Part shown: positions 30,103 to 38,477 of the stretch, piece after piece | How the letters are laid out: every line of letters starts with the position of its first letter | How positions within the stretch are numbered: position 1 is the stretch's first letter | Assembly: GCA_943912335.1 (NCBI GenBank) | Contig: CALTUD010000008.1 | Coordinates: 1-64,000, forward strand | Reading direction: 5' to 3' | DNA: 64,000 nucleotides | Origin: an uncultured Acetobacteraceae bacterium | GTDB lineage: Bacteria > Pseudomonadota > Alphaproteobacteria > Acetobacterales > Acetobacteraceae | Position numbers and translations under genes: made by a program | Notes under the pieces: generated by a model | The model's input: the letters and a program-made list of their open reading frames with translations, nothing else | Database searches by the model: none | What the model was told of the DNA's origin: nothing

Positions 30103-31041
30103 TCACTGCGTCAGGGCATCGCGCAGCAGGGTGTTCACCGCCTTCGGGTCGATCCCGAGGCAGACCTGCGCGTTCGGCGGTCCCGGCACCGGCCGGGTCA
30201 GCCCGTCCTCGTCGACGACGATCCGCATCGGCTCTTCGCGGCACAGATCCGATTGCAGCAGATGCGCCACCGGCACCACATCGAACAATGTCGGATGGTC
30301 GCCATAGGGGCTGTTCCGGTGCCATTCCGCGAACAAGGATCGCAGCGCCGCCTCGTCCGGCCGGCCCAGGATCACATCGCGATCGGCCGGGTCGAGCGGC
30401 ACCAGCGTCGCGTCCAGCGGCATCATCTCGACCGGCACGCCGGAGGCCAGGACAGCACGTAATCCGGCCGGATCGCAGACGACGTTGTATTCCGGGTCCG
30501 GCCCGCTGCCGCGCGTCGGCCCGAACGGATAGCCACGTCGGATCGAGCCGCCCATCATCACAACGGCGCGCAACCTGCGGAACGCCACCGGATCGCGCCG
30601 GACCATTGCGCCCACGGTCGTCATCGGCGCCAGAGCGATCAAGGTGATGCTGTGCTCCGGCGCGGCCCGGAGACGGGTCAGGACGCCTTCAACGGCATCC
30701 GGAAAACCGCCCGGCGGGAGCGGACCGCCTCGCGCGTAGACGGCCTGGGTGAAGCCCGTATGCGGCGCGGTAGCCGGTCCAGCAAATACCGGCACATCGC
30801 CGCGTCCGTTCGCATCGAGGAACCGTCGCGCGAGGCGGGCCCGCAAGGCGGTGTCGCCGAGGCTGGTGGAGACGGCCAACAGATGCAGCGACGGCGCGTG
30901 CAGCACCAGCGCCAGGGCGAAGGCGTCGTCGATATCGTCGCCGAGATCGGTATCGACGATCACGTCCCGCGGCGGATGTGCCGGAACCGTTGCGCAGCCG
31001 GCCAGCAGCCCCAGCGACAACAGCAGAGCAGTGCGGATCAG
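30103..31041 (-). CDS. Exported nucleoside hydrolase lipoprotein
   Basis: About 312 residues. A short lipoprotein signal (LLLSLGLLAGC, Cys about 16) precedes an inosine-uridine nucleoside hydrolase domain with the calcium-site motif DTDLGDDIDDAF (30-41) and the second motif in ALAPMTTVGAM. Releases bases from nucleosides in the periplasm, probably for scavenging. No ATG, GTG or TTG fits the signal peptide; a CTG at 31041 overlaps the acetamidase TGA (CTGA), suggesting a coupled non-standard start. Operon with the acetamidase gene upstream. Confidence 0.82.
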   Translation of the reverse strand: MIRTALLLSLGLLAGCATVPAHPPRDVIVDTDLGDDIDDAFALALVLHAPSLHLLAVSTSLGDTALRARLARRFLDANGRGDVPVFAGPATAPHTGFTQAVYARGGPLPPGGFPDAVEGVLTRLRAAPEHSITLIALAPMTTVGAMVRRDPVAFRRLRAVVMMGGSIRRGYPFGPTRGSGPDPEYNVVCDPAGLRAVLASGVPVEMMPLDATLVPLDPADRDVILGRPDEAALRSLFAEWHRNSPYGDHPTLFDVVPVAHLLQSDLCREEPMRIVVDEDGLTRPVPGPPNAQVCLGIDPKAVNTLLRDALTQ

Positions 31042-32015
31042 AACAACAGCCCCTTGCGCAGCATGCCATGCACGCCCTTCTCGCCGTTCACCGTCTGGGT
31101 GACGCGGAAATCCACCGCCAGGGAGCAGGTCTGGTAGGCCTGTTCGCGCGACAACGTGGTGCGGGAGCAGATCAGTGCGATCATCTCCCGCAGCGCGCCC
31201 TTCATCGCCTGATCGAGATCCTCGTGCAGGCCCATGCTGATCCAGTGGGTCGGGGTTTCGGCGTAGGGCGTGCGCAAAAGCGGCGCTTCCGGGGAACCCT
31301 TGTGCAGGATCAGGGTGAAGCGGCCGGTGAGCGACATCTCCAGCGCGTTCACGCAGACCTCGCCGTCGCCCTGCAGCCCGTGCCCGTCTCCGGCCAGGAA
31401 GTTCGCCCCCGGCACGAACACCGGCAGGTAGAGCGTGCTGCCGGCGACCAGTTCCTTGTTGTCCAGATTGCCGCCGAAGCAGCGCGGCTCGCGCGAGGAC
31501 AGCCGGCCGAACGAAAGCGGCGGCGCCACCCCCATGATGCCGAAGAACGGCGCGAGGGTCAGTTCCGGTCCCCAGGGCAGACGGCAGGTGCCGCGCGCCC
31601 GGTCGACCGGGATATGGGTCATGAGCCTGGTGTCGAAATCGTCCGGGATCGTTCCGGCCAGAGGGCGGATGCCGCAATAGCCCCAGTCGGAGGTCGGCAC
31701 GACCGAATCGATCCGCACTTCCAGCATGTCGCCGGGCTCGGCGCCGCGCACCGCCACCGGACCGGTGGTCATGTGCGTGCCGATGCGGGGGAGTCCGGCG
31801 GCGTGGATCGCCTGAAGCACGGGCGGGATCGGAAAGGCGGTGAGATCGGTCGGCATCACCTCCGGGCCGCCGCTGAGGCATTCCATCTCCACCGTGTCGC
31901 CCGGCTCGACCTCGATCACCGGCGGGATGCGCGCGTCGAAGATGCCGAGCTGGATGCTGGCGGGGGTGGCGGCGAGATGATGCAGGCGGCCTGTGGGGGT
32001 GCTCGGATGCGGCAT
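31038..32015 (-). CDS. Acetamidase/formamidase family protein
   Basis: 325 residues of the FmdA/AmdA family, cytoplasmic amidohydrolases that release ammonia from short amides. Conserved blocks: EVEPGDTVEMEC, TTGPVAVRGAEPGD, the Gly/Asp/His stretch FLAGDGHGLQGDGEVC and the NLDNKELVAGSTLYLPV region. First gene of a pair with the nucleoside hydrolase; together they suggest nitrogen scavenging. Exact substrate unknown. Confidence 0.9.
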   Translation of the reverse strand: MPHPSTPTGRLHHLAATPASIQLGIFDARIPPVIEVEPGDTVEMECLSGGPEVMPTDLTAFPIPPVLQAIHAAGLPRIGTHMTTGPVAVRGAEPGDMLEVRIDSVVPTSDWGYCGIRPLAGTIPDDFDTRLMTHIPVDRARGTCRLPWGPELTLAPFFGIMGVAPPLSFGRLSSREPRCFGGNLDNKELVAGSTLYLPVFVPGANFLAGDGHGLQGDGEVCVNALEMSLTGRFTLILHKGSPEAPLLRTPYAETPTHWISMGLHEDLDQAMKGALREMIALICSRTTLSREQAYQTCSLAVDFRVTQTVNGEKGVHGMLRKGLLF

Positions 32016-32182
32016 GCGTCGGGTCCCGGTGCGAAGGTCGAACGGAGCGGTCGAACCCTATCAGGCCCCGAGCGATGGGAGGGGCGTCAAGAGCGCCTCT
32101 CGCTTCCGGGCGGCAAACCGCGCAAACCTAAGACACGAACGGCCCGTTCTTCGGCGGCGCCGCGTGTGGAGCAACGAGACGG

Positions 32183-33322
32183 ATGGACCGCATTCTGGCC
32201 GCAGCACGCGATTCCGGCCCGGAACAGACACCGGAACAGGCCGCCAATCGCCGTGCCGGCAACCAGCAGCTCGCCCGCGCCGCGTTGGCCACCATCATGG
32301 CGATCCTGGGCATCTTCACCCTGCGCGACTTCCTGCCGGCCCTGGCCTGGGCGGTGATCTTCGCCATCGCCACCTGGCCGCTGTTCCAGCGCGCCAAGCG
32401 ACGCTGGCCGCCCGGCAAGCACAACATGCTGCTGCCTTTGCTGTTCACCGCCGGCATCGCCCTGGTGTTCCTGGTGCCGCTTTCCCTGATCGCGCTGGAG
32501 GCGGCACGGGAGGCGCAGGGCGTGCTGGCCTGGATGGAGCATGCGAGACGGACCGGCGTGCCCGTGCCGGGCTGGGTACACCGTCTGCCGGTGGCGCACG
32601 AGCAGGCCACCGCCTGGTGGCAACAGCATCTGGCCGATCCGGACGATGCCAACGACCTGTTCGACACCATGAAATCGCCGAGCAGTTTCCGCGTCACCCG
32701 CCAGCTCGGCACCCAGGTCGCGCATCGCGCCACCTTGTTCGCGTTCAGCCTGATCACCCTGTTCTTCCTGTTCCGCGAGGGCGAGTCGGTGACCGAGCGT
32801 CTGCTGGTGGCGAGTCGTCGCGCGTTCGGCGCGCGTGGCGAGCGCGTGGCGCGGCAGATGGTCGCCTCCGTGCACGGCACGGTGGACGGTCTGGTGCTGG
32901 TGGGGCTGGGCGAAGGCGTGCTGATGGGGTTCGCCTATGCCGTCGCCGGCGCGCCGCATCCGACCTTGTTCGGCCTGATCACCGCCGTCGCCGCCATGAT
33001 CCCGTTCTGCGCCGTGCTGGCGATCGGCCTCGCTTCGGCGCTGGTGCTGGCGCAGGGTGCGACGGTCGGGGCGATCGTGCTGTTCGCGGTCGGCATGATC
33101 GTGGTGTTCATCGCCGACCACTTCGTCAGGCCGGTGCTGATTGGCGGCGCGACCAAGCTGCCCTTCCTGTGGGTGCTGCTGGGGATTCTGGGCGGCGTGG
33201 AAGCCTGGGGCCTGATCGGGCTGTTCGTTGGCCCGGCCATCATGGCCGCGCTGATCCTGCTCTGGCGGGAATACACCGACCCTGCGCAGGAGCCGCGGGG
33301 AGAGATCATCCAAACGACGTGA
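32183..33322 (+). CDS. AI-2E family transporter
   Basis: 379-residue inner-membrane protein with about seven or eight helices in the family's pattern. A charged N-terminus is followed by helices near 28-75, a soluble middle region, then a C-terminal helical block (LFAFSLITLFFLFREG and the later FIADHFVRPVLIGG). The name reflects one E. coli member; most are exporters or ion antiporters with unknown substrates. Divergent from the acetamidase gene. Confidence 0.88.
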   Translation: MDRILAAARDSGPEQTPEQAANRRAGNQQLARAALATIMAILGIFTLRDFLPALAWAVIFAIATWPLFQRAKRRWPPGKHNMLLPLLFTAGIALVFLVPLSLIALEAAREAQGVLAWMEHARRTGVPVPGWVHRLPVAHEQATAWWQQHLADPDDANDLFDTMKSPSSFRVTRQLGTQVAHRATLFAFSLITLFFLFREGESVTERLLVASRRAFGARGERVARQMVASVHGTVDGLVLVGLGEGVLMGFAYAVAGAPHPTLFGLITAVAAMIPFCAVLAIGLASALVLAQGATVGAIVLFAVGMIVVFIADHFVRPVLIGGATKLPFLWVLLGILGGVEAWGLIGLFVGPAIMAALILLWREYTDPAQEPRGEIIQTT

Positions 33323-33338
33323 GGGAGGTGGGGCGTTT

Positions 33339-33415
33339 TGGTCGGGCAGGCGGGATTCGAACCCACGACCCCCAGTCCCCCAGACTGATGCGCTACCAGG
33401 CTGCGCTACTGCCCG
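33339..33415 (-). tRNA. tRNA-Pro (anticodon GGG)
   Basis: Minus-strand cloverleaf: acceptor CGGGCAG/CTGCCCG, D-arm AGCGCAGCCTGGTAGCGC, anticodon loop CTGGGGG on TCAGT/ACTGG, T-arm CGTGGGTTCGAATCCCGC, encoded CCA. Reads CCC/CCU proline codons. Confidence 0.95.
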
Positions 33416-33490
33416 AATGCCTTCGGCACGGCGGGGTCTAGCAGGGGGCGGGCGGTCAGGCAACCCGCACCGTGCCGTTCACCTCGTGCT

Positions 33491-34054
33491 TCAGTGCGGG
33501 AAATGCTCCCGGATCTGTTCCAGCTCGCCCAGCACCGACCGAAGCATGCCGCGCAGGCGCCGGTTCTCGGTCTCGAGCGCCACCAGTTCCGGCGCGGGAC
33601 CGGCCGGTTCGGGCGTGGGTTCAGGCTCCGGCGGCGGTGGGGGCGCCGCCTGTCTGGGCGGAAACAGGACCTCGTCGTCGCGCTCGGCCACCTCCGGCGG
33701 CGGCAGATCGCCGGTCAGCGTGCCGTCGCCTTCGCGCAGCAGGCGCTGCACACCCTTGATGGTGTAGCCCTGGATGTAGAGCAGGTCGGAAATCCGGCGC
33801 AGCAGAGCGATGTCGTCCGGACGGTAATAGCGCCGGCCGCCGCCGCGCTTCAGCGGCTTCACCTGAGGAAACCGGGTTTCCCAGAAGCGCAGCACGTGCT
33901 GCGGAATGTGAAGATCGTCCGCGACCTCACTGATGGTGCGGAACGCGGACGGGCTCTTCTTCAACCGCGTGCTCGGCTCTTCCGGCCGCGCGTCCTCGCC
34001 GTGATGCTCGTCCTGCGCGGCGTCGTCCGACGGCCACTCCTCGTGGTCGCTCAT
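33491..34054 (-). CDS. MerR-family transcriptional regulator
   Basis: 187 residues. An acidic N-terminal extension (1-35) precedes the MerR winged helix at about 38-108 (ISEVADDLHIPQHVLRFWETRFPQVKP, then GRRYYRPDDIALLRRI). The C-terminal half is Pro-rich and then helical. No Cys-rich effector loop, so it is not a metal sensor. It overlaps ihfA by four bases (ATGA); the ihfA-merR pairing is conserved across alphaproteobacteria, though its target is unknown. Confidence 0.92.
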   Translation of the reverse strand: MSDHEEWPSDDAAQDEHHGEDARPEEPSTRLKKSPSAFRTISEVADDLHIPQHVLRFWETRFPQVKPLKRGGGRRYYRPDDIALLRRISDLLYIQGYTIKGVQRLLREGDGTLTGDLPPPEVAERDDEVLFPPRQAAPPPPPEPEPTPEPAGPAPELVALETENRRLRGMLRSVLGELEQIREHFPH

Positions 34055-34365
34055 GCCGCGTCATCCTCGCCCGATGGGTCGCGCCCGTTCACGCGCGCCT
34101 TCAGCACCTGGCTGGGGCGGAACACCAGAACGGAACGCGGCAGGATCGGTACTTCGACGCCGGTCTTCGGGTTGCGGCCGACGCGCCTGCCCTTCTGGCG
34201 GACGGTGAAGGTACCAAACCCACTGATCTTGACCGGATCGCCCGCGGCCAGCGCATCGGAGATGCGGTCCAGCACGGCTTCCAGCAGCTCGGCCGATTCG
34301 TTCCGCGACAAACCGACCTGGGTGTAGATGTGTTCGGCGAGGCCGGCGCGGGTGACGGTGCTCAT
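34051..34365 (-). CDS. ihfA: Integration host factor subunit alpha
   Basis: 104-residue DNA-bending protein. Recognisable TRAGLAEHIYTQVGLSRNES, VKISGFGTFTVRQKGRRVGRNPKTG (the beta-arm) and the PSQVLKARVN end. Forms a heterodimer with IhfB. Located after fabH in the plsX-fabH-ihfA-merR series. Confidence 0.96.
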   Translation of the reverse strand: MSTVTRAGLAEHIYTQVGLSRNESAELLEAVLDRISDALAAGDPVKISGFGTFTVRQKGRRVGRNPKTGVEVPILPRSVLVFRPSQVLKARVNGRDPSGEDDAA

Positions 34366-34467
34366 CTGGCGACCGTAAGCACGGTGGAAAGCACCGTCAA
34401 ACCGTTGCGGGTGGGGATTGCGGGCAGAAAGTGCAAGAGGGTCCGCACTGTATCCCGGCTGCCACCG

Positions 34468-35427
34468 TCACATGCGCAGCAGTGCGGAACCCCAGGTCAG
34501 ACCGCCGCCGAGCGCTTCCATCAGAACGAGGTCGCCTGTGCGGATGCGCCCGTCCTGCACCGCTTCGGCGAAGGCGAGCGGAATGGAGGCGGCGGAGGTG
34601 TTGGCGTGACGGTCCACGGTGACCACCACGCGATTGGCGGCCAGACCGAGCTTCTTGCCCATGGCGTCGATGATCCGCTTGTTGGCCTGGTGCGGCACCA
34701 GCCAGTCCACGTCCGCGTAGGTGAGGCCGTTGGCTGCGAGAGCCTCGTCCACCGCGCCGGCCAGCTTGGCGACGGCATGGCGGAACACCTCGCGCCCGTT
34801 CATGCGCAGGCAGCCGGACGATTCGCGCAGGCCCACCGCACCGTCCACGAACAGGAGGTCGCCGAAGCTACCGTCTGAATGGAGGTGGGTGGAGAGCAGC
34901 CCCGGCCCGTCGGCCGGACCGGCCCCCAGCAGAACCGCGCCGGCCCCGTCGCCAAACAGCACGCAGGTGGTGCGGTCTTCCCAATCGAGGATACGGGAAT
35001 AAACCTCCGAACCGATCACCATGACCCGGCGGGCGGTGCCGCCGCGGATCATCGAATCGGCGACGGACAGGGCATAGATGAAGCCGCTGCACGCGGCGGA
35101 CAGGTCGAAACCGAACCCGCCGGCGCCGATCGCGGCCTGGACGCGGACGGCGGTGGCGGGAAACGCCTGATCGGGCGTGGCGGTGGCGACGATCACCGCA
35201 TCGACGCTCTCGCCTGCGACGCCTGCGTGAGCGAGCGCGCGACGGGCGGCTTCGATCGCCATGAAGCTGCAGGTCTCGTGCGGCCCGGCGAGATAACGCT
35301 GGGTAATGCCCGTGCGCTCGCGGATCCATTCGTCGGAGGTGTCGACACGCTCGGCGAGCGCCGCGTTGGAAACCACGCGCTCCGGGAGGTAGGTGCCGAC
35401 GCCGAGGAAGCTGGAGCGAAACGACAT
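34468..35427 (-). CDS. fabH: 3-oxoacyl-[acyl-carrier-protein] synthase III
   Basis: Starts fatty-acid synthesis by condensing acetyl-CoA with malonyl-ACP. 319 residues. Catalytic triad: Cys113 (SAACSGFIYAL), His in VPHQANKRII, and Asn in RHANTSAASIP. Directly follows plsX on the same strand, the common lipid-synthesis pairing. Confidence 0.96.
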   Translation of the reverse strand: MSFRSSFLGVGTYLPERVVSNAALAERVDTSDEWIRERTGITQRYLAGPHETCSFMAIEAARRALAHAGVAGESVDAVIVATATPDQAFPATAVRVQAAIGAGGFGFDLSAACSGFIYALSVADSMIRGGTARRVMVIGSEVYSRILDWEDRTTCVLFGDGAGAVLLGAGPADGPGLLSTHLHSDGSFGDLLFVDGAVGLRESSGCLRMNGREVFRHAVAKLAGAVDEALAANGLTYADVDWLVPHQANKRIIDAMGKKLGLAANRVVVTVDRHANTSAASIPLAFAEAVQDGRIRTGDLVLMEALGGGLTWGSALLRM

Positions 35428-35484
35428 GCTGTTCCGTCAATCAACGGGCCGGAAGCGGGTGCCGACGCGACGGCGCCCGATCCT

Positions 35485-36654
35485 TCAGCCGGTGGTGGCG
35501 AGCCTGCTCGCGACAGGTTCGTCGGAAGAAGCGGTTGCCGGATTCTCGGCCACCGCCGAAGCGATTCGGCCGGCCTCGAACCGGCTCAGGCTTTCGCGGA
35601 TGCGCTCGTTGAATCGGTGCGTGACCATGTCCATCGCCACGTCGACGGCATGGGCGAAGCCTTCCGCATCGGCGCCACCATGCGACTTCACCACCACGCC
35701 ATTCAAGCCCAGCAGCACGGCGCCGTTGTAGCGGCGCGGATCGAGCCATTCGCGCATCCGGTCCAGACCGGGACGCGCCAGCAGATAGGCGATGCGCGAC
35801 AGCAGGCTGGCCTTGAACACCTGCTTCAGGAGCGAGCCGGCGAGCTTCATCGCCCCCTCGCCCGTTTTCAGCGCGACGTTGCCGGTGAAGCCGTCCGTCA
35901 CCACCACGTCGGTCGTGCCGGCGGTGATGTCGTGACCTTCCACGAAGCCGTGGAACTGGTTGGCGATCGGGCTCGTCCGCAGCATGTCGGCCGCCTGACG
36001 GATGCGATCGTCGCCCTTCATCTGTTCGGAGCCGACATTCAGCAGCCCGATCGTGGGCGCCGGCAGGCCCAGCACGACGGAGGCGAAGGCTTCGCCCATG
36101 ATGGCGAACTCGGCCAGATTGCGGCTGTCGCAGGCGACGTTCGCACCCAGATCGAGCATCACCACGTCGCCACCGGCGGATGGGCTGATGGCGGCCAGGG
36201 CCGGGCGGTCGATTCCGGAGATGGTTTTCACGACGATCTTGGCGAGCGCAAGCAGCGCGCCGGAATTGCCGGCCGACACCACGCCAAGAGCCTCGCCCTG
36301 CGCCACGGCGTCGATCGCCATGCGCATGGACGAATCCCGCAGGCGGAGTGCCGCGGTGCCCTTGATCTCGTTGCTGATCACCGAGCCGGCATGCCGGACG
36401 GTGCAGATCGACTTGGCACGCGAGCGTGCCAGAAGCGGCGCGATCACCGCTTCGTCGCCGACCAGCAGCACGCGGATGCCGGGATGACGCTCCGCCACGC
36501 GGGCCAGACCGTCGATCACGATCCCAGGTGCACCATCGCCGCCCATGGCGTCGATGGCCAGCGCGAACGCGGCCTGCGCGGGAGGAGCCTTTACCGAAGC
36601 CGTCTCAGACCCCGTTTCCGGCGCCTCGGGCGGCACACCCGAAGAAGGCGGCAT
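35485..36654 (-). CDS. plsX: Phosphate acyltransferase PlsX
   Basis: Makes acyl-phosphate from acyl-ACP for phospholipid synthesis, peripheral to the inner membrane. 389 residues, with an N-terminal Pro/Glu-rich extension of about 30 before the conserved IDAMGGDGAP. Also seen: VSAGNSGALLALA, DLGANVACDSRNLAEFA, VTDGFTGNVALKTGEG and a C-terminal LGLNGVVVKSHGG. The first GTG/ATG choice within the extension is uncertain. Confidence 0.95.
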   Translation of the reverse strand: MPPSSGVPPEAPETGSETASVKAPPAQAAFALAIDAMGGDGAPGIVIDGLARVAERHPGIRVLLVGDEAVIAPLLARSRAKSICTVRHAGSVISNEIKGTAALRLRDSSMRMAIDAVAQGEALGVVSAGNSGALLALAKIVVKTISGIDRPALAAISPSAGGDVVMLDLGANVACDSRNLAEFAIMGEAFASVVLGLPAPTIGLLNVGSEQMKGDDRIRQAADMLRTSPIANQFHGFVEGHDITAGTTDVVVTDGFTGNVALKTGEGAMKLAGSLLKQVFKASLLSRIAYLLARPGLDRMREWLDPRRYNGAVLLGLNGVVVKSHGGADAEGFAHAVDVAMDMVTHRFNERIRESLSRFEAGRIASAVAENPATASSDEPVASRLATTG

Positions 36655-36674
36655 CGGTTCAGCCCGTGTTCGCG

Positions 36675-36878
36675 TCAGAGACGGACGGCGGCCTTCAGGG
36701 CCTTGCCGGCCTGAACGACTTCACGGCCGTCGTAATGACCGCAATGGCCGCAGACGTGGTGCGGACGGCGCAGCTCGCCGCAATTGCCGCACTCGTTGTG
36801 GGCCTCGCGGGGAAGCGCCTCGTGGCTCCGCCGCATGCCGCGGCGAGAGGGCGAGGTCTTTCTCTTGGGAACAGCCAT
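36675..36878 (-). CDS. rpmF: 50S ribosomal protein L32
   Basis: 67 residues: MAVPKRKTSPSRRGMRRSH start, then a zinc ribbon with two CGxCG knuckles (CGNCG and CGHCG), so this is the cysteine-containing C+ form. Lies between DUF177 and plsX, the standard order. Confidence 0.97.
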   Translation of the reverse strand: MAVPKRKTSPSRRGMRRSHEALPREAHNECGNCGELRRPHHVCGHCGHYDGREVVQAGKALKAAVRL

Positions 36879-37011
36879 GGGCCTGAGCCCCTCCAGTTTC
36901 GATAGGACGAACAGGTGTTCGGCCCAACGCGCGGGGCGAACCTGTATTCAATGAGCGGCGGCGTCTAACAGAGGGCGCCGGGTTTCGCAAGCAAACCTTG
37001 AGGGAAGGACG

Positions 37012-37620
37012 TCACGAAGGGGTTCTCTTCGCCAGCACCGCGAACGGATTCGGCCGCTCCTGCCCGTCCGGGTCGTCCGTTCCGGCCGGCGCGGCATCCA
37101 CCGCCTCCACGCCGGGCAACGACACGCCGGGCTTGCGCGGATAGGGCTCCATCGCCAGCGCCGCCTGTTCCACCGCTGCCTCGCCCAGGTCGATCTGGGT
37201 GCCTTCATAAGGAATGTCGTCATCGGCATCAGGGTCGAGCGAATCCTCGGCCTCGCCGTCGAGATCGGCCGGCACGAAGCGCACGCGGAAGGCCTCCACC
37301 AGCTCGGTGTCGAACTCCTCCAGGCTGGCGACACAAACGCGGGTCAGGGTCGCGGTCAGCAACCCATCCGCCGAAACGCGCCCCTGCCCGTCGACCCCGG
37401 ACAAGCGGAACCGGCAACGGAGCGCATGCACCGCCGGCACGCCCAGGCGCTTCGCCAGGGCGACGCATTCGGCCGCATCGGCCTCGACCACGATCTCCTG
37501 TTCTGCGGACGCGCGGCGACCGGCGCCGTCCTGCCGGCCGAGGCTGTTGATCTGCACCCGGCGCGACAATTCGGGGCGGGCGGAACCGGACCGGCCGGGT
37601 TCGGATGATGCGCTGGACAT
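37012..37620 (-). CDS. DUF177 (YceD-like) protein
   Basis: 202-residue member of the family encoded just before rpmF and thought to act in 23S rRNA metabolism. Motifs: LSRRVQINSLG at the start, CRFRLSGVDGQGRVSADG, CVASLEEFDTE, and the acidic DADDDIPYEG near the end. The ATG at 37620 gives normal length; an in-frame extension further upstream is low-complexity. Head of the DUF177-rpmF-plsX-fabH-ihfA-merR series. Confidence 0.9.
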   Translation of the reverse strand: MSSASSEPGRSGSARPELSRRVQINSLGRQDGAGRRASAEQEIVVEADAAECVALAKRLGVPAVHALRCRFRLSGVDGQGRVSADGLLTATLTRVCVASLEEFDTELVEAFRVRFVPADLDGEAEDSLDPDADDDIPYEGTQIDLGEAAVEQAALAMEPYPRKPGVSLPGVEAVDAAPAGTDDPDGQERPNPFAVLAKRTPS

Positions 37621-37849
37621 GGGCGCGATATTCCTGCTCGCATCGGTCGCGGAACACCGCACGCCGACGCAACGATTGACACGGTTCGGCCGATCGGGCA
37701 CCCGGAGCGGGCGCCCTGACTGGTTCGGCGTGGAACGGGTCGGCTGCGTTGCTCGCGCCGCGACATCCGGTACCACGCCGGTTCTGACTAGGGCATGTCG
37801 ATGCAGCCGGGCAACCGGTCCGCTTCAAGCACAGGATCGTCGCCCGACC

Positions 37850-38401
37850 ATGCGCACCGCTTTCCGCCCGGCACCTGTTCTCGCGGTCCTTCTGGCCACC
37901 GGCCTCACCGGCGCCCTGGGCGGTTGCGGGCTGTTCGCCCCGCTGCCGACCGAGCGTGGCCAGTTCGTCGAGAAGCAGGATTACGACCAGCTCCATCCCG
38001 GCATGAGCCGCGCCGATGTGAGCGCCCTGCTGGGTTCGCCCACGGCGCGTGCGACGTTCGACGACAACACCTGGTTCTATATCGGCGAAGTCACCGCTCC
38101 GGTGCCTCTGGCGCGCGACAAGGTCGAGAAGCAGCAGGTGCTGGTGCTAAATTTCGACCAGAGCGGCACGCTGCAGAACATCCGTCGTCTGGACAAGGCC
38201 AACGCGCACGACGTGCCGATGTCGTCTCGCGTCACGCCCTCGCCGGGCAGCGACAGCTCGTTCCTGCAGCAGGTCATCGGCAATGTGGGCCGCTACAACC
38301 CGATGGGCCTGGGCGGCGACACGCTCGGCAGCAACGGTCTGGGCGGTCTCGGTTCCAACAACGGCTACGGCCATGGCGGCGCGGGCAACACCTTGCCCTG
38401 A
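37850..38401 (+). CDS. bamE: Outer-membrane assembly lipoprotein BamE
   Basis: Accessory lipoprotein of the BAM complex that inserts beta-barrels in the outer membrane. 183 residues: signal peptide with lipobox LGGC (Cys26), SmpA/OmlA domain with LHPGMSRADVSALLGSPT and WFYIGEV. A Gly/Asn-rich tail from about residue 140 is longer than in E. coli. Divergent from DUF177, a conserved alphaproteobacterial arrangement. Confidence 0.93.
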   Translation: MRTAFRPAPVLAVLLATGLTGALGGCGLFAPLPTERGQFVEKQDYDQLHPGMSRADVSALLGSPTARATFDDNTWFYIGEVTAPVPLARDKVEKQQVLVLNFDQSGTLQNIRRLDKANAHDVPMSSRVTPSPGSDSSFLQQVIGNVGRYNPMGLGGDTLGSNGLGGLGSNNGYGHGGAGNTLP

Positions 38402-38433
38402 TCCCGCCACGGCGAATGTCGACGGTCTGCAAG

Positions 38434-38461
38434 CCCGGTTCCGGCAGGAGCCGGGTTTTTT
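38434..38461 (+). terminator. Intrinsic terminator after bamE
   Basis: Stem CCCGGTTCC / GGAGCCGGG (one G-T pair) with loop GGCA, then six Ts. Lies 33 bases after the bamE stop, and its right flank reaches the end of the convergent kinase gene. Confidence 0.85.
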
Positions 38462-38477
38462 CGTGTCTGGAACCGGT

